NCBI RefSeq assembly: GCF_029894425.1
Contig: NZ_JARXYJ010000001.1
Coordinates: forward strand, 5,084,001 to 5,148,000
Length of the DNA: 64,000 nucleotides
DNA from: Streptomyces sp. SAI-127
GTDB lineage: Bacteria > Actinomycetota > Actinomycetes > Streptomycetales > Streptomycetaceae
Direction: 5' to 3'
This document shows positions 32,459-42,186 of this stretch, piece by piece. The stretch's first letter is position 1. Each line of letters opens with the position of its first letter. The translations under genes and the position numbers were made by a program. The notes under the pieces were generated by a model. The model saw nothing but the letters and a program-made list of their open reading frames with translations, did no database searches and was not told where the DNA came from.

Positions 32459-34177
32459 ATGGCTCGACACCTCATCACCAGCGCCCTTCCGTACATCAAC
32501 GGGATCAAGCACCTGGGCAACATGGTGGGGTCCATGCTCCCGGCGGACGTCTACTCCCGTTACCTGCGCCAGCGCGGCCACGAGGTCCTCTACATCTGCG
32601 CGACGGACGAGCACGGCACCCCTGCCGAGCTGGCCGCGAAGGAGCAGGGCCTGCCGGTCGACGAGTTCTGCGCGCAGGCGCACGACGCCCAGAAGGCGGT
32701 CTACGACGGCTTCGCGCTGGCCTTCGACTACTTCGGCCGCAGCTCCAGCGAGCAGAACGTCGAGATCACCCAGCACTTCGCCCGCCGCCTGAACGAGAAC
32801 GGCTTCATCGAAGAGCGCGCGATCCGTCAGGTCTACTCGCCCACCGACGGCCGTTTCCTCCCGGACCGCTATGTCGAGGGCACCTGCCCGCACTGCGGCT
32901 ACGACAAGGCCCGCGGCGACCAGTGCGAGAACTGCACGCGCGTCCTGGACCCGACCGACCTGATCAACCCGCGCTCGGCGATCTCCGGCTCCACGGACCT
33001 GGAGGTCAGGGAGACCAAGCACCTCTTCCTCCTCCAGTCCAAGCTTCAGCACGAGGTCGAGGAGTGGGTGTCCCGGCACGAGGACGACTGGCCGCAGCTG
33101 GCCTCCTCCATCGCCCGCAAGTGGCTGAACGAAGGCCTGCACGACCGCGCGATCACCCGTGACCTGGACTGGGGCGTCCCCGTCCCGTCCGACACGTGGC
33201 CGGAGCTGGCGGCGGAGGGCAAGGTCTTCTACGTCTGGTTCGACGCGCCGATCGAGTACATCGGGGCGACGAAGGAGTGGGCGGACCTGGATCCGGAGAA
33301 CCGCGACTGGAAGTCGTGGTGGTACGACGTCGACACCGACGTCCGCTACACGGAGTTCATGGCGAAGGACAACGTCCCCTTCCACACGGTGATGTTCCCG
33401 GCCACCGAGCTCGGTGTGCGCGAGCCGTGGAAGAAGGTCGACTACGTCAAGGCCTTCAACTGGCTGACGTACTACGGCGGGAAGTTCTCCACGTCCCAGA
33501 AGCGGGGCGTCTTCACCGACCAGGCCCTGGACATCCTCCCGGCGGACTACTGGCGCTACTTCCTGATCGCCAACGCCCCCGAGTCGGACGACTCGTCCTT
33601 CACCTGGGAGCACTTCACGGCGACGGTGAACAAGGACCTGGCCGACACCCTCGGCAATTTCGTCAACCGCGTCCTGTCCTTCTCGAAGAAGCGCTTCGGC
33701 GAGGAGGTCCCGGCGGGCGGTGAGCCGGGCGAGGCCGAGGCGAAGCTGGGCGAGGAGATCGCCCGCCTCCTCGCGGAGTACGAGACCCAGATGGAGGCGC
33801 TCCAGTTCCGCAAGGCCGCGGCGGCGCTGCGTGCCCTGTGGTCGGCGGGCAACTCCTACCTGGAGGAGAAGGCCCCCTGGCTGGAGATCAAGACGGACAA
33901 GGACGGCGCGGCACTGACCCTGCGCACGGCGATGAACCTGATCCACCTGTACGCGGTGGTCTCGGAGCCGTTCATCCCCGCGACCTCGGCCGCCATGCGC
34001 CAGGCCTTCGCCCTCGAGGACGACACGGCCACCTGGATCACCGCCGACGAAGCCCGCACCCTGACCGCCCTCACCCCCGGCACCCCCTTCACGGTCCCCC
34101 CAGTCCTCTTCGCCAAGCTGACCGACGAGGACCTGGAGACGTACAAGGAGCGCTTCGGCGGCGAGCCGACCGCGTAA
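32459..34177 (+). CDS. metG: Methionyl-tRNA synthetase
   Basis: A class I aminoacyl-tRNA synthetase of 572 residues that charges tRNA-Met and initiator tRNA. The HIGH-type motif is in [15 protein letters not shown]. The zinc knuckle is [17 protein letters not shown] near residue 143. The KMSKS equivalent is KFSTSQ near residue 341. The anticodon-binding helical domain follows from [20 protein letters not shown]. Chromosomal essential gene with uniform codon use. It is closed by an intrinsic terminator and marks the left border of the defence island. Confidence 0.96.
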   Translation: MARHLITSALPYINGIKHLGNMVGSMLPADVYSRYLRQRGHEVLYICATDEHGTPAELAAKEQGLPVDEFCAQAHDAQKAVYDGFALAFDYFGRSSSEQNVEITQHFARRLNENGFIEERAIRQVYSPTDGRFLPDRYVEGTCPHCGYDKARGDQCENCTRVLDPTDLINPRSAISGSTDLEVRETKHLFLLQSKLQHEVEEWVSRHEDDWPQLASSIARKWLNEGLHDRAITRDLDWGVPVPSDTWPELAAEGKVFYVWFDAPIEYIGATKEWADLDPENRDWKSWWYDVDTDVRYTEFMAKDNVPFHTVMFPATELGVREPWKKVDYVKAFNWLTYYGGKFSTSQKRGVFTDQALDILPADYWRYFLIANAPESDDSSFTWEHFTATVNKDLADTLGNFVNRVLSFSKKRFGEEVPAGGEPGEAEAKLGEEIARLLAEYETQMEALQFRKAAAALRALWSAGNSYLEEKAPWLEIKTDKDGAALTLRTAMNLIHLYAVVSEPFIPATSAAMRQAFALEDDTATWITADEARTLTALTPGTPFTVPPVLFAKLTDEDLETYKERFGGEPTA

Positions 34178-34195
34178 CGTAACGCAACTGCAGCA

Positions 34196-34223
34196 GGGGG
34201 CCTTGGATCATAAGGCCCCCTTT
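34196..34223 (+). terminator. Intrinsic terminator after metG
   Basis: GGGGGCCTT (34196-34204) pairs with AAGGCCCCC (34212-34220) around a 7-base loop, followed by TTT. A textbook terminator. Confidence 0.88.
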
Positions 34224-34267
34224 CGGTTGCGCTCTGCCGTACAAGCCAACCGACAAGGTAGAAGCAC

Positions 34268-34292
34268 TCTACGTAGATCGAATCTACGTAAA
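34268..34292. promoter_or_regulatory. TCTACGTA repeats upstream of the DISARM operon
   Basis: The palindrome TCTACGTAGA (34268-34277) is followed at a 15-bp offset by TCTACGTAAA (34283-34292). The patch is much more AT-rich than the surroundings and lies about 155 bases before drmD. It is a candidate operator or promoter element. A 32-codon frame (34294-34392) starts just after it and ends before drmD; it has no strong ribosome-binding site and may be chance. Confidence 0.5.
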
Positions 34293-34447
34293 TCATGGAG
34301 GTCAGCGACTCAGTCCAAGTGCGGAGAAGCCCTCTCGGAAACGTTTCAGGCACATCAGGCAGGCGGCACTGTTACCACACGTTCCGCACCTAGACTTCTA
34401 TGACCGTTGGTAAAGAGGGAAGTCCGGGAGCTGGGGGAGCGAACGCG

Positions 34448-37400
34448 ATGGTCATACAGTCAGCGGATCCGGACACTACGAGTTCCACCCCCACACCTGC
34501 CCCGGGTCAGCGCGTGACCGTCCGCAACCGCCCCTGGGTCGTCACCGACGTCCTCCGCTCGACCGCCGCCAGCGACGACCCCGCACGCGCCGCTGAGGCC
34601 GCCACCAGCCACCTGATCACGCTGTCCTCGCTGGAGAGCGACGGCCGTGACGAGGAACTGCGGGTGGTGTGGGAGCTGGAGCAGGCGACGGATGTCCACG
34701 ACCAGTACGAGCTGCCCTCTCCCAGCGACGGCTTCGACGAGCCGGGCCGCCTGGACGCCTTCCTGGACTCCGTTCGCTGGGGCGCCATCGCCTCCGCCGA
34801 CAAGACGGCCCTTCAGGCCCCGTTCCGCTCAGGCGTCGAGATCCAGGACTACCAGCTGGACCCGGTGGTCCGCGCCCTGTCGATGCCCCGTACGAACCTG
34901 CTGATCGCGGACGACGTGGGTCTGGGCAAGACCATCGAGGCCGGTCTGGTGATGCAAGAACTGATGCTGCGCCACCGCGCCCGCTCCATGCTGATCGTCT
35001 GCCCCGCCGGTCTGACGCTCCAGTGGCGGGACGAGATGCGGGACAAGTTCGGTCTGGACTTCCGGATCGTGAACACCCGGATGCTGCGTGAGCTGCGGCG
35101 ATCGGCCGGGCCCTACGCCAACCCGTGGACCCACCACCCCCGTCTGATCGTCTCCATCGACTGGCTGAAGCGCGAGCGCCCGCTGCGGATGCTGCGTGAG
35201 CTGCTGCCGCCGGTGCCGGAGTACCCGCGCGCCTTCGACCTGCTGGTGGTGGACGAGGTGCACACGTGCGCGCCGTCGGGCACCGGCAAGTACGCGGTGG
35301 ACTCACAGCGCACCCGGGCCGTGAAGCTGCTCGCTCCGCACTGCGAGCACCGCCTCTTCCTCTCCGCGACCCCGCACAACGGCTACCTGGAGTCCTTCAC
35401 CGCGCTCCTTGAACTGCTCGACGACCACCGGTTCGCGCGTGGCGTCAAACCGTCCGAGGAGCAGCTGCGCCGGGTGATGGTGCGCCGCATGAAGTCGGAC
35501 CTGCCGCCACTGTGGAACGGCAAGCCACGCTTCCCCAAGCGCGTACCGCACCCCCTCGAAGTCGAGTACGGCGACGCGATGCGGGAGGCGTACGCCAAGC
35601 TGACGGAGTACGCGCGCTCGCGCCGCGACGGCCAGGGCGACGGGAAGTCCGGCCGGACGGCCGCCGACTTCGTGACGACCCTGCTCAAGAAGCGTTTCCT
35701 GTCGTCGCCGAAGGCATTCTCGGAGACCATCAGCACCCATCTGAAGACGATGACGGACCGGCCGCCGGTGCCCGAGGAGGAACCGGCCCCGAGCGTCCGA
35801 GTGCTGCGCCCCCTGATCGACGGGATCGAGGAGGCCGAGGAGGAGGACGAGCAGGAGCAGGCCGAGGCGGCGACCCGCGCCTTCACCGCAGTCCGCCAGG
35901 CCATGCGTCCGCTCTCCCAACGCGAGCACACCCTCCTCAAGGAGCTGGACGCCTGGGCCGTGGACGCGGGGATGCGTCCGGAGGCCAAGTTCGCCCGTTT
36001 CCGGGAGTGGCTGGACGACATCGTCTGCCCGGACGGCCCGCTGGGCGACTGGAAGCCGGAGCGGGTCATCGTCTTCACCGAGTACCGCGACACCCAGCGC
36101 TGGCTGTACGGGCAGCTGATCGCCGCCGGTTACCCGGCGGAGCGGATCGCCCAGCTCTACGGCGGCCAAGACCAGGACGAGCGCGAGCGGGTCAAGCAGG
36201 AGTTCCAGGAGAGCCCCGACCTGTCTCCCGTCCGCATCCTCCTCGGCACGGACGCGGCCAGCGAGGGCATCAACCTCCAAGCACACTGCCACCGGGTGCT
36301 GCACTGGGAGATCCCCTGGAACCCCAACCGTCTGGAGCAGCGCAACGGCCGTGTGGACCGGCACGGCCAGAAGGCCGATCAGGTGGACGTGTTCCACTTC
36401 GTGCCGGAGGGCTGGCAGGGCTTCGATCCGGCGCACGACCACCAGACGGACTCGGGCTACGAGGATGGCGCGCTGGAGGACGAGCTGTACTTCCTCGCCG
36501 TGGCCGCCCGCAAGACCGAGCGCATCCGCGAGGACCTGGGCAGCGCGGGCGAGGTGATCGCCGCGCAGGTCGAGCAGAAGATGCTGGGCCAGCGTTCGAA
36601 CTGGACGACCGCCGACACGGAGATCACCAAGCGCTCCGGGAAGGCTGTCCTCAAGGTCGAGCGCGACCTCGCCCGTGACCTGGAGCGGCTGGTGGACGCC
36701 CTGGCGGACAGCCGCCAGCAGCTGCACCTGCATCCGGAGACCGTCGAGCGGGTGGTCCGTACGGGCCTGCTGCTGGCCCACCGCAAGGACCTCACGGAGA
36801 TCCCCGACCCCAAGCCTGACCGGGCCGCCCGCTGCTTCAAGCTGCCGGAACTGCCGGGCGCGTGGGCGCGTGCCCGCAACGACGGCCTGCGCCACCCCCT
36901 CAGCGGCAAGGAGCGCCCGGTCGTCTTCGACGAGGCGGAGGCCCGCGACCGTACGGACCTGGTGCACATGCACCTGGGCCATCGCCTGGTACAGATGTGC
37001 CTACGACTGCTGCGCGCCGAGCTGTGGTCGAGCGGCCCCGGGGCACACCTCTCCCGGGTGACGGCCCGCGTGGTCCCGGATGGTGCGCTGCGACAGCCCG
37101 CGGTGGTCGCCCACGGCCGGGTGGTCATCACCGGCAGCGGCGGCACCCGGCTGCACGAGGAGGTGATCACGGCCGGCGGCCTGATCGAGGGCGGCAAGTT
37201 CGTCGCCGGGAAGATGGAGGAGGTCGACGGCTGGCTGGCCGAGGCGACGGAGGAGTTGCCGGCCGACGCCGTACTCACCGAACTGACCGGCCTCTGGACC
37301 CAGTTGGAGGAACGTCTGGCCCGCGCACTAAACACCCGCGCGAACCGCCGCTTTCGTTCCCTTGAGACGCTGCTCGCCGAGCGCTGCGAGCAGGAGGTCG

Positions 37401-37714
37401 AGGGCATGCGCGCCATCCTTGAGGACCTCGGCCGCTCAATCCGGGACCGGCTCGACGACACAGGACACTGGCAGCAGGAATCCCTCTTCGACATCGACGA
37501 CGAGCGCCGCCAACTGCGCGCGGACAGGGAAGGGCTGCTGGAACGGCTCCGACGGCTTCCTGAGGTCACGGAGACGGAGACGGCCGCGCTGCGCCGCCGC
37601 TGGGCCGACCCGTCGCCTCGCTGGTTCCCGGTCGCCGTGACCTTCCTCGTCCCCCGTTCCCTCTCGCTCACCGCAGCCACCGCCGGGACCACCGCCCACC
37701 AGGAGCACCGCTGA
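34448..37714 (+). CDS. drmD: DISARM SNF2-like helicase DrmD
   Basis: A 1088-residue SNF2/RapA-type ATPase, the class 1 specific DISARM component. Walker A is DDVGLGKTIEAGL near residue 155, motif II is VVDEVHTC near 266, and motif III is LFLSATPHNGY. The C-terminal helicase lobe carries VIVFTEYRDTQRWL, GTDAASEGINLQ and QRNGRVDRHGQ near 632. A helical C-terminal region of about 400 residues follows. The ATG at 34448 is chosen because GGGGGAG lies 8 bases before it; an in-frame ATG at 34400 has no ribosome-binding site. The stop overlaps the methylase start by one base (TGATG). DISARM restricts incoming phage DNA; the exact job of DrmD is not settled. Confidence 0.9.
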   Translation: MVIQSADPDTTSSTPTPAPGQRVTVRNRPWVVTDVLRSTAASDDPARAAEAATSHLITLSSLESDGRDEELRVVWELEQATDVHDQYELPSPSDGFDEPGRLDAFLDSVRWGAIASADKTALQAPFRSGVEIQDYQLDPVVRALSMPRTNLLIADDVGLGKTIEAGLVMQELMLRHRARSMLIVCPAGLTLQWRDEMRDKFGLDFRIVNTRMLRELRRSAGPYANPWTHHPRLIVSIDWLKRERPLRMLRELLPPVPEYPRAFDLLVVDEVHTCAPSGTGKYAVDSQRTRAVKLLAPHCEHRLFLSATPHNGYLESFTALLELLDDHRFARGVKPSEEQLRRVMVRRMKSDLPPLWNGKPRFPKRVPHPLEVEYGDAMREAYAKLTEYARSRRDGQGDGKSGRTAADFVTTLLKKRFLSSPKAFSETISTHLKTMTDRPPVPEEEPAPSVRVLRPLIDGIEEAEEEDEQEQAEAATRAFTAVRQAMRPLSQREHTLLKELDAWAVDAGMRPEAKFARFREWLDDIVCPDGPLGDWKPERVIVFTEYRDTQRWLYGQLIAAGYPAERIAQLYGGQDQDERERVKQEFQESPDLSPVRILLGTDAASEGINLQAHCHRVLHWEIPWNPNRLEQRNGRVDRHGQKADQVDVFHFVPEGWQGFDPAHDHQTDSGYEDGALEDELYFLAVAARKTERIREDLGSAGEVIAAQVEQKMLGQRSNWTTADTEITKRSGKAVLKVERDLARDLERLVDALADSRQQLHLHPETVERVVRTGLLLAHRKDLTEIPDPKPDRAARCFKLPELPGAWARARNDGLRHPLSGKERPVVFDEAEARDRTDLVHMHLGHRLVQMCLRLLRAELWSSGPGAHLSRVTARVVPDGALRQPAVVAHGRVVITGSGGTRLHEEVITAGGLIEGGKFVAGKMEEVDGWLAEATEELPADAVLTELTGLWTQLEERLARALNTRANRRFRSLETLLAERCEQEVEGMRAILEDLGRSIRDRLDDTGHWQQESLFDIDDERRQLRADREGLLERLRRLPEVTETETAALRRRWADPSPRWFPVAVTFLVPRSLSLTAATAGTTAHQEHR

Positions 37715-40700
37715 TGCCGCCCGCCGCCCGCACCGCCAGGAAGTTCCCGCCGAAGGGCTCGGTCCCCACTCCGACCGAGCAGCACGAGGACTGGCTGCGG
37801 CTGCTGCGCCCCGACGGCCCGTTCGTGTCGCTGCCGGTGCTGGTCGGAGCGTTCTCGACGGGCCTCGACACGATCCCGCCGGAGACCTGGACGAGGCTGC
37901 GGCAGGCATGGGCCGAGGTCCAGGAGGACCCGGCACTGCTGCGGCCCGCGTGGGAGAAGTTCGTCCTGACCGAGCTGATCGGCTGGCGGGCGCCCGGCCT
38001 GCGCGACGGCGGGCAGATCCCCGAGTCACTGCACGCGGGCGCGAACACGCCCGACGCGGTCCTCCTCGGCCCCGGCCGCTCCGGCGGCCTCTCCCCACGC
38101 GCCCTGTTCTTCCGTACGGACGACTGGGCGGCCCCCCTCAACCGCCCGCGCGGCGAGCAGCCCGGCCTCGCCGACCGCGCAGCCGACCTCTGCCGCGCCC
38201 GCGACGTCCCGCTGGCCCTTCTCACGAACGGCCGCGAGTGGGCCCTCGTCCACGCCCGCCCGAAGGAAGCGACGACGGTCGCCGTCTTCGACGCGGACCT
38301 ATGGACCGAGGAACCGATCCTCGCCCGCGCCTTTACGAGCCTTCTCACCGCGAGCCGAGTGATCCGCCCGCCGCTGGACGCGCAGGGCAAGCCGACGGAC
38401 TCGACGGCGGGCCTGTTCGCCCGTACCGCCGAGGCCCAGTCCGAAGTCACCGACACACTCGGCCGCCAGGTGCGGGAGGCGGTGTCGCTGCTGGTGGCGG
38501 AGCTGTCCCGGCTGGACCGGGAGTCGCACGGCGAACTGCTGCGTGACATCCCCGCGAAGCGGGTCTACGAGGGCGCGCTCACGGTCATGATGCGCCTGGT
38601 GTTCCTCCTGTACGCGGAGGAGCAGCGCCTGCTCCCCTCCGGGGACGAGCTCTACGACGCCTCGTACGCCGTCGGCCCCCTGCACGACGAACTGGCCACG
38701 GCCCAGAGCCTGCACGGCGACGAGCTCGGCGACCGCGTCGAGGCGACCTGGCCGCGCCTGCTCGCCGTGTTCGCGGCGATCCACGGCGGCAGCACGCACG
38801 ACCGCCTGTGGATCCCGCCCTACGGCGGCTCGCTCTTCGACCCGTCCCGCTTCCCCTGGCTGGTCCCGGCCAAGGTGACGGACCGGGTGGTGTACGAGAT
38901 CCTCGACGCGCTCCTGACCCTGCGTGCCCGCAAGGGCTTCAAGGGCAAGGAGCGCCTGTCGTACAAGGGCCTGGACGTCGAGCAGATCGGTCACGTCTAC
39001 GAGGGTCTGCTGGAGTACGGCTGTCACTGGGCGGAGGAGCCGTACGTCGGGGTCTCCTTCGGCCGGGACAAGAAGCAGGAGGCGGTGCTGCCGCTGGGCC
39101 GCCTGGAGGAGTGGGCGGCGGCCGGCACGCTGGCGGAACAGGTCGCCGAGGCGGCGGGCACAAAACCGGCGACGGTGACGGCGGCGCAGGCCAAGTCCTC
39201 TGGCGCGGTGACGGTGGAGCTGGAGACGGCCTGCGGCAACGACATGGCCTTGGTCGAGCGGACGGCAGCCTTCTCCGGCCTGTACGGCCTCGACCTGCGC
39301 GGCGAGCCGAAGGTGTGGCCGGCGGGCTCGGTCATCCTGGTCCGCTCCGGCAACCGCCGGGACACAGGTACGCACTACACACCGAAGCCGCTGGCGGAGG
39401 AGGTCGTGGAGCACACGCTGGCTCCACTGTGCTTCTCGCCGGGTCCGGCGGAGGGCGCGGCACCGGGCGTCTGGCAGCCGAAGAAAGCCGAGGAGCTGCT
39501 GAAGCTGCGGGTCCTGGACCCAGCGATGGGTTCGGGGGCGTTCCTGGTCTCGGCGTGCCGGTACCTGTCGGACCGGGTGGTGGAGGCATGGCTCCGGGAG
39601 GACGAACTCCCGCCGGAGATCGCGAAGGACGTGGACCGGGACGACCACGAGCAACTGCACCAGATCGCACGGCGGTTGGTGGCCGACCAGTGCCTGTACG
39701 GCGTGGACCGCGACCCAATGGCAGTGGAACTGGCCAAGCTGTCGCTGTGGTTGGTGACGCTGGCGAAGGGACGGCCGTTCTCGTTCCTGGACCATGCGTT
39801 GCGGTGCGGGGACTCGCTGATCGGGGTCATCGACGTACGACAGGTCAGTCAGTTCCATCTGGATTGGCAGGACCGGCAGTTGAGCCCGGAGGTGGCGCGG
39901 GCGCTGGAGAACACGGAGGGGCTGCTGTCGCAAGCGGCCGAGCTGCGGCGGAAGATCGAGTCGACGGCGGTCACAGACATCCGGGTGGTCCGGGACAAGG
40001 CTGACCTGCTGGCGAAGGCTGAGGCCCTGAGCGGCAAGCTGCGGCTGGCAGCGGACGCGGTGGTGGGGGCCGCACTGGCCGCCGAGGGCATCTCCGACGA
40101 GGAGGCGTCCGACATCTCCGGTGAGGAGAACGTGGGCGGGGCCCGGGGGGCTGCGCGGTTCCGTGACGCCAAGGAGGACGCGAAGAGCCGGGCCTATCGG
40201 TACCGGCTGGAGGCTGTGGCGGGGCTGGTGGCTACGGCGTTGGGGGAGGGGGCGGGGGCTGAGGAGGCGGGGGTTCGGGCTCGGAGGATTGTGGAGGGGT
40301 GGCTGAAGGGGCCTCGGGCGGAGGCGGTTCGGCCGTTGCATTGGCCGTTGGAGTTTCCTGAGGTTATGGGGGTGGGGGGCTCCAACGGGTTTGATGTAGT
40401 GGTGGGGAATCCGCCGTTTGTCTCAGGCAAAAATCTCACAGGTGCACTGGGCCAGAACTACCGGGAGTACCTGGTTAATCGGCTGGCGGGAGGTACCCGG
40501 GGACACGCTGACCTGTGCGCATATTTCCTACTGCGGAACCTCTCGATCGCACCAGGGCGCCGAACGGGGATCATCGCCACGAACACGATCGCTCAAACCG
40601 ACACTCGACAGGTGGGACTCGACCAAGCAACAGCAAGCGGTTGGACAATCTATCGTGCCGTCAAAACTCAGAAGTGGCCGGGCACAGCAGCTGTAGTCGT

Positions 40701-41913
40701 CTCCCTCGTATGGCTGGGTGGCGGAACTGACGACCGTGAGGAGTGCATCCTCGACGGACACACGGTGCACGGGATCACACCTGGGCTTGACGCCCTCTCA
40801 CGAGTGTCGGGGACGCCGTACCCCTTGGTAGACAACGAGGGACAGGCATTCATCGGGTCATACGTACTCGGTAAGGGATTCATCCTGGAGTCAGAGGAGG
40901 CTCAAGATTTCATCACCAAGTCTGCCGAGAACGCCAAAGTCCTTTTCCCTTACCTGAGCGCGGCCGATTTGAATCAGCGGCCGGGATCTGCGGCAAGCCG
41001 ATGGGTAATTAACTTCCACAATTGGTCCGAGGATCAAGCTTCGACGTACACAGACGTCTTCGCGATCGCCGAGCAAAAGGTCAAACCCGAGCGGCAACGC
41101 ACAAGGGATGACGGAACATATGCCCTACGGAATCCGCTGCCCCAGCGTTGGTGGCAGTACGCTGACAAGCGTCCTGCTATGCAGGAGGAAATCGCTGATC
41201 TAGATCATGTCATTGTTATTGCCCTACACACCAAGCTGCTCATGCCAGTTCGCGTACGCAGCAGCCAGGTGTTCTCGCACGGCTTGTGCGTGATTGCCAC
41301 CTCCTCCCCCGCACGCTTGGCTGTACTCGCAAGCAGCATGCATGTTGCTTGGGCCTGGCATTGGGGGTCGAGCATCAAGGAAGACCTTCGTTACACTCCG
41401 TCCGACGTCTACGAGACCTATCCACAACCAGCTGGGTTGTCACGCCTCCACACCCGAGGGGAGGCTCTGGAGCAAGCTCAGCGCGCTGCAATGTCCGACC
41501 GTGACCTCGGCCTAACCAAGCTCTACAACCTCGTGCACAATGAGGCTGATTCTGACTCTGACATCCGAGCCCTCCGAAACGCTCACGTCGAGGTAGACCG
41601 AGCCGTCGCCGAGGCCTACGGCTGGACCGATCTCGACCTTCAGCACGGCTTCCATGCCACTCCCCAGGGTGAGCGCTTCACCATCGCCCCGGAAGTCCAG
41701 ACCGAGATACTGGACCGTCTCCTTGAGCTGAACCACGCCCGCTACAAGCAAGAGATGGAGAAGGGCCTGCACACCCCGGAGGCCAAGCGCCGCCGTGCTG
41801 CTGCCCGCAAGGCCAAGGCAAAAGCTCGGGCCGCCGCACGCACTTCGCAAAGCACCAGCGCCCCGGAGCCCTTCGATGACGGGCTCTTCCCTGAACCGGA
41901 CGCTCTCTTCTGA
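37714..41913 (+). CDS. drmMI: DISARM adenine methylase DrmMI
   Basis: A 1399-residue type IIG-like N6-adenine DNA methyltransferase that would mark self DNA. Motif I is DPAMGSGAFLV near residue 601. The catalytic motif IV is VGNPPF near residue 898. The N-terminal 550 residues contain a region resembling Eco57I-type enzymes (VMMRLVFLLYAEEQRLLPSG, LDVEQIGHVYEGLLEY). No clear nuclease motif is seen. From about codon 900 on (40420-41700) codon use changes, with many A and T third positions. This is the target-recognition region and looks like a recombined segment. A Lys/Ala-rich tail ends the protein. Translationally coupled to drmD. Confidence 0.9.
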   Translation: MPPAARTARKFPPKGSVPTPTEQHEDWLRLLRPDGPFVSLPVLVGAFSTGLDTIPPETWTRLRQAWAEVQEDPALLRPAWEKFVLTELIGWRAPGLRDGGQIPESLHAGANTPDAVLLGPGRSGGLSPRALFFRTDDWAAPLNRPRGEQPGLADRAADLCRARDVPLALLTNGREWALVHARPKEATTVAVFDADLWTEEPILARAFTSLLTASRVIRPPLDAQGKPTDSTAGLFARTAEAQSEVTDTLGRQVREAVSLLVAELSRLDRESHGELLRDIPAKRVYEGALTVMMRLVFLLYAEEQRLLPSGDELYDASYAVGPLHDELATAQSLHGDELGDRVEATWPRLLAVFAAIHGGSTHDRLWIPPYGGSLFDPSRFPWLVPAKVTDRVVYEILDALLTLRARKGFKGKERLSYKGLDVEQIGHVYEGLLEYGCHWAEEPYVGVSFGRDKKQEAVLPLGRLEEWAAAGTLAEQVAEAAGTKPATVTAAQAKSSGAVTVELETACGNDMALVERTAAFSGLYGLDLRGEPKVWPAGSVILVRSGNRRDTGTHYTPKPLAEEVVEHTLAPLCFSPGPAEGAAPGVWQPKKAEELLKLRVLDPAMGSGAFLVSACRYLSDRVVEAWLREDELPPEIAKDVDRDDHEQLHQIARRLVADQCLYGVDRDPMAVELAKLSLWLVTLAKGRPFSFLDHALRCGDSLIGVIDVRQVSQFHLDWQDRQLSPEVARALENTEGLLSQAAELRRKIESTAVTDIRVVRDKADLLAKAEALSGKLRLAADAVVGAALAAEGISDEEASDISGEENVGGARGAARFRDAKEDAKSRAYRYRLEAVAGLVATALGEGAGAEEAGVRARRIVEGWLKGPRAEAVRPLHWPLEFPEVMGVGGSNGFDVVVGNPPFVSGKNLTGALGQNYREYLVNRLAGGTRGHADLCAYFLLRNLSIAPGRRTGIIATNTIAQTDTRQVGLDQATASGWTIYRAVKTQKWPGTAAVVVSLVWLGGGTDDREECILDGHTVHGITPGLDALSRVSGTPYPLVDNEGQAFIGSYVLGKGFILESEEAQDFITKSAENAKVLFPYLSAADLNQRPGSAASRWVINFHNWSEDQASTYTDVFAIAEQKVKPERQRTRDDGTYALRNPLPQRWWQYADKRPAMQEEIADLDHVIVIALHTKLLMPVRVRSSQVFSHGLCVIATSSPARLAVLASSMHVAWAWHWGSSIKEDLRYTPSDVYETYPQPAGLSRLHTRGEALEQAQRAAMSDRDLGLTKLYNLVHNEADSDSDIRALRNAHVEVDRAVAEAYGWTDLDLQHGFHATPQGERFTIAPEVQTEILDRLLELNHARYKQEMEKGLHTPEAKRRRAAARKAKAKARAAARTSQSTSAPEPFDDGLFPEPDALF

Positions 41914-41973
41914 GCCGTAGGCCAGCGCCCCGCACCAGCGACAACCATGCGCGGGGCGCGTGCAGTTGCGAAG

Positions 41974-42186
41974 TCAGTTCCCCGACATGTACGCCACGAA
42001 GTCCGCCCAGGCTTCCGGCGCCAACGCGAGACGCGGGCTGACCTCGCGGTACTTGGAGTCGCGCACGTGGATGATGCCGGGGCTGGTGGCGACCTCGACG
42101 CAGGAGTCACCGTCGGGACCGCTGCTGTAGCTGCTCTTGAACCACGCCAGTTCGGAGGCGTCACCGGCGGTGGGCTTGCGGATCAT
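41974..42186 (-). CDS. DUF397-domain small protein
   Basis: A 70-residue protein. WFKSSYSSGPDGDSCVEVA is the family hallmark, followed by IIHVRDSKYR and a C-terminal WADFVAYM. DUF397 proteins are almost restricted to actinomycetes and act as partners, probably antagonists, of adjacent XRE regulators. Its ATG overlaps the stop of the XRE gene by 4 bases (ATGA). Confidence 0.92.
   Translation of the reverse strand: MIRKPTAGDASELAWFKSSYSSGPDGDSCVEVATSPGIIHVRDSKYREVSPRLALAPEAWADFVAYMSGN

Noticed and set aside
35303..36982. 559-codon minus-strand frame opposite drmD
   Set aside because: Antisense of helicase motifs, with no ribosome-binding site and no recognisable protein.
34448..41913. BREX or plain type I/IIG restriction-modification assignment for the helicase-methylase pair
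   Set aside because: There is no pglZ, brxL or brxC homologue, while drmA, drmB and drmC are present nearby. The set matches class 1 DISARM.
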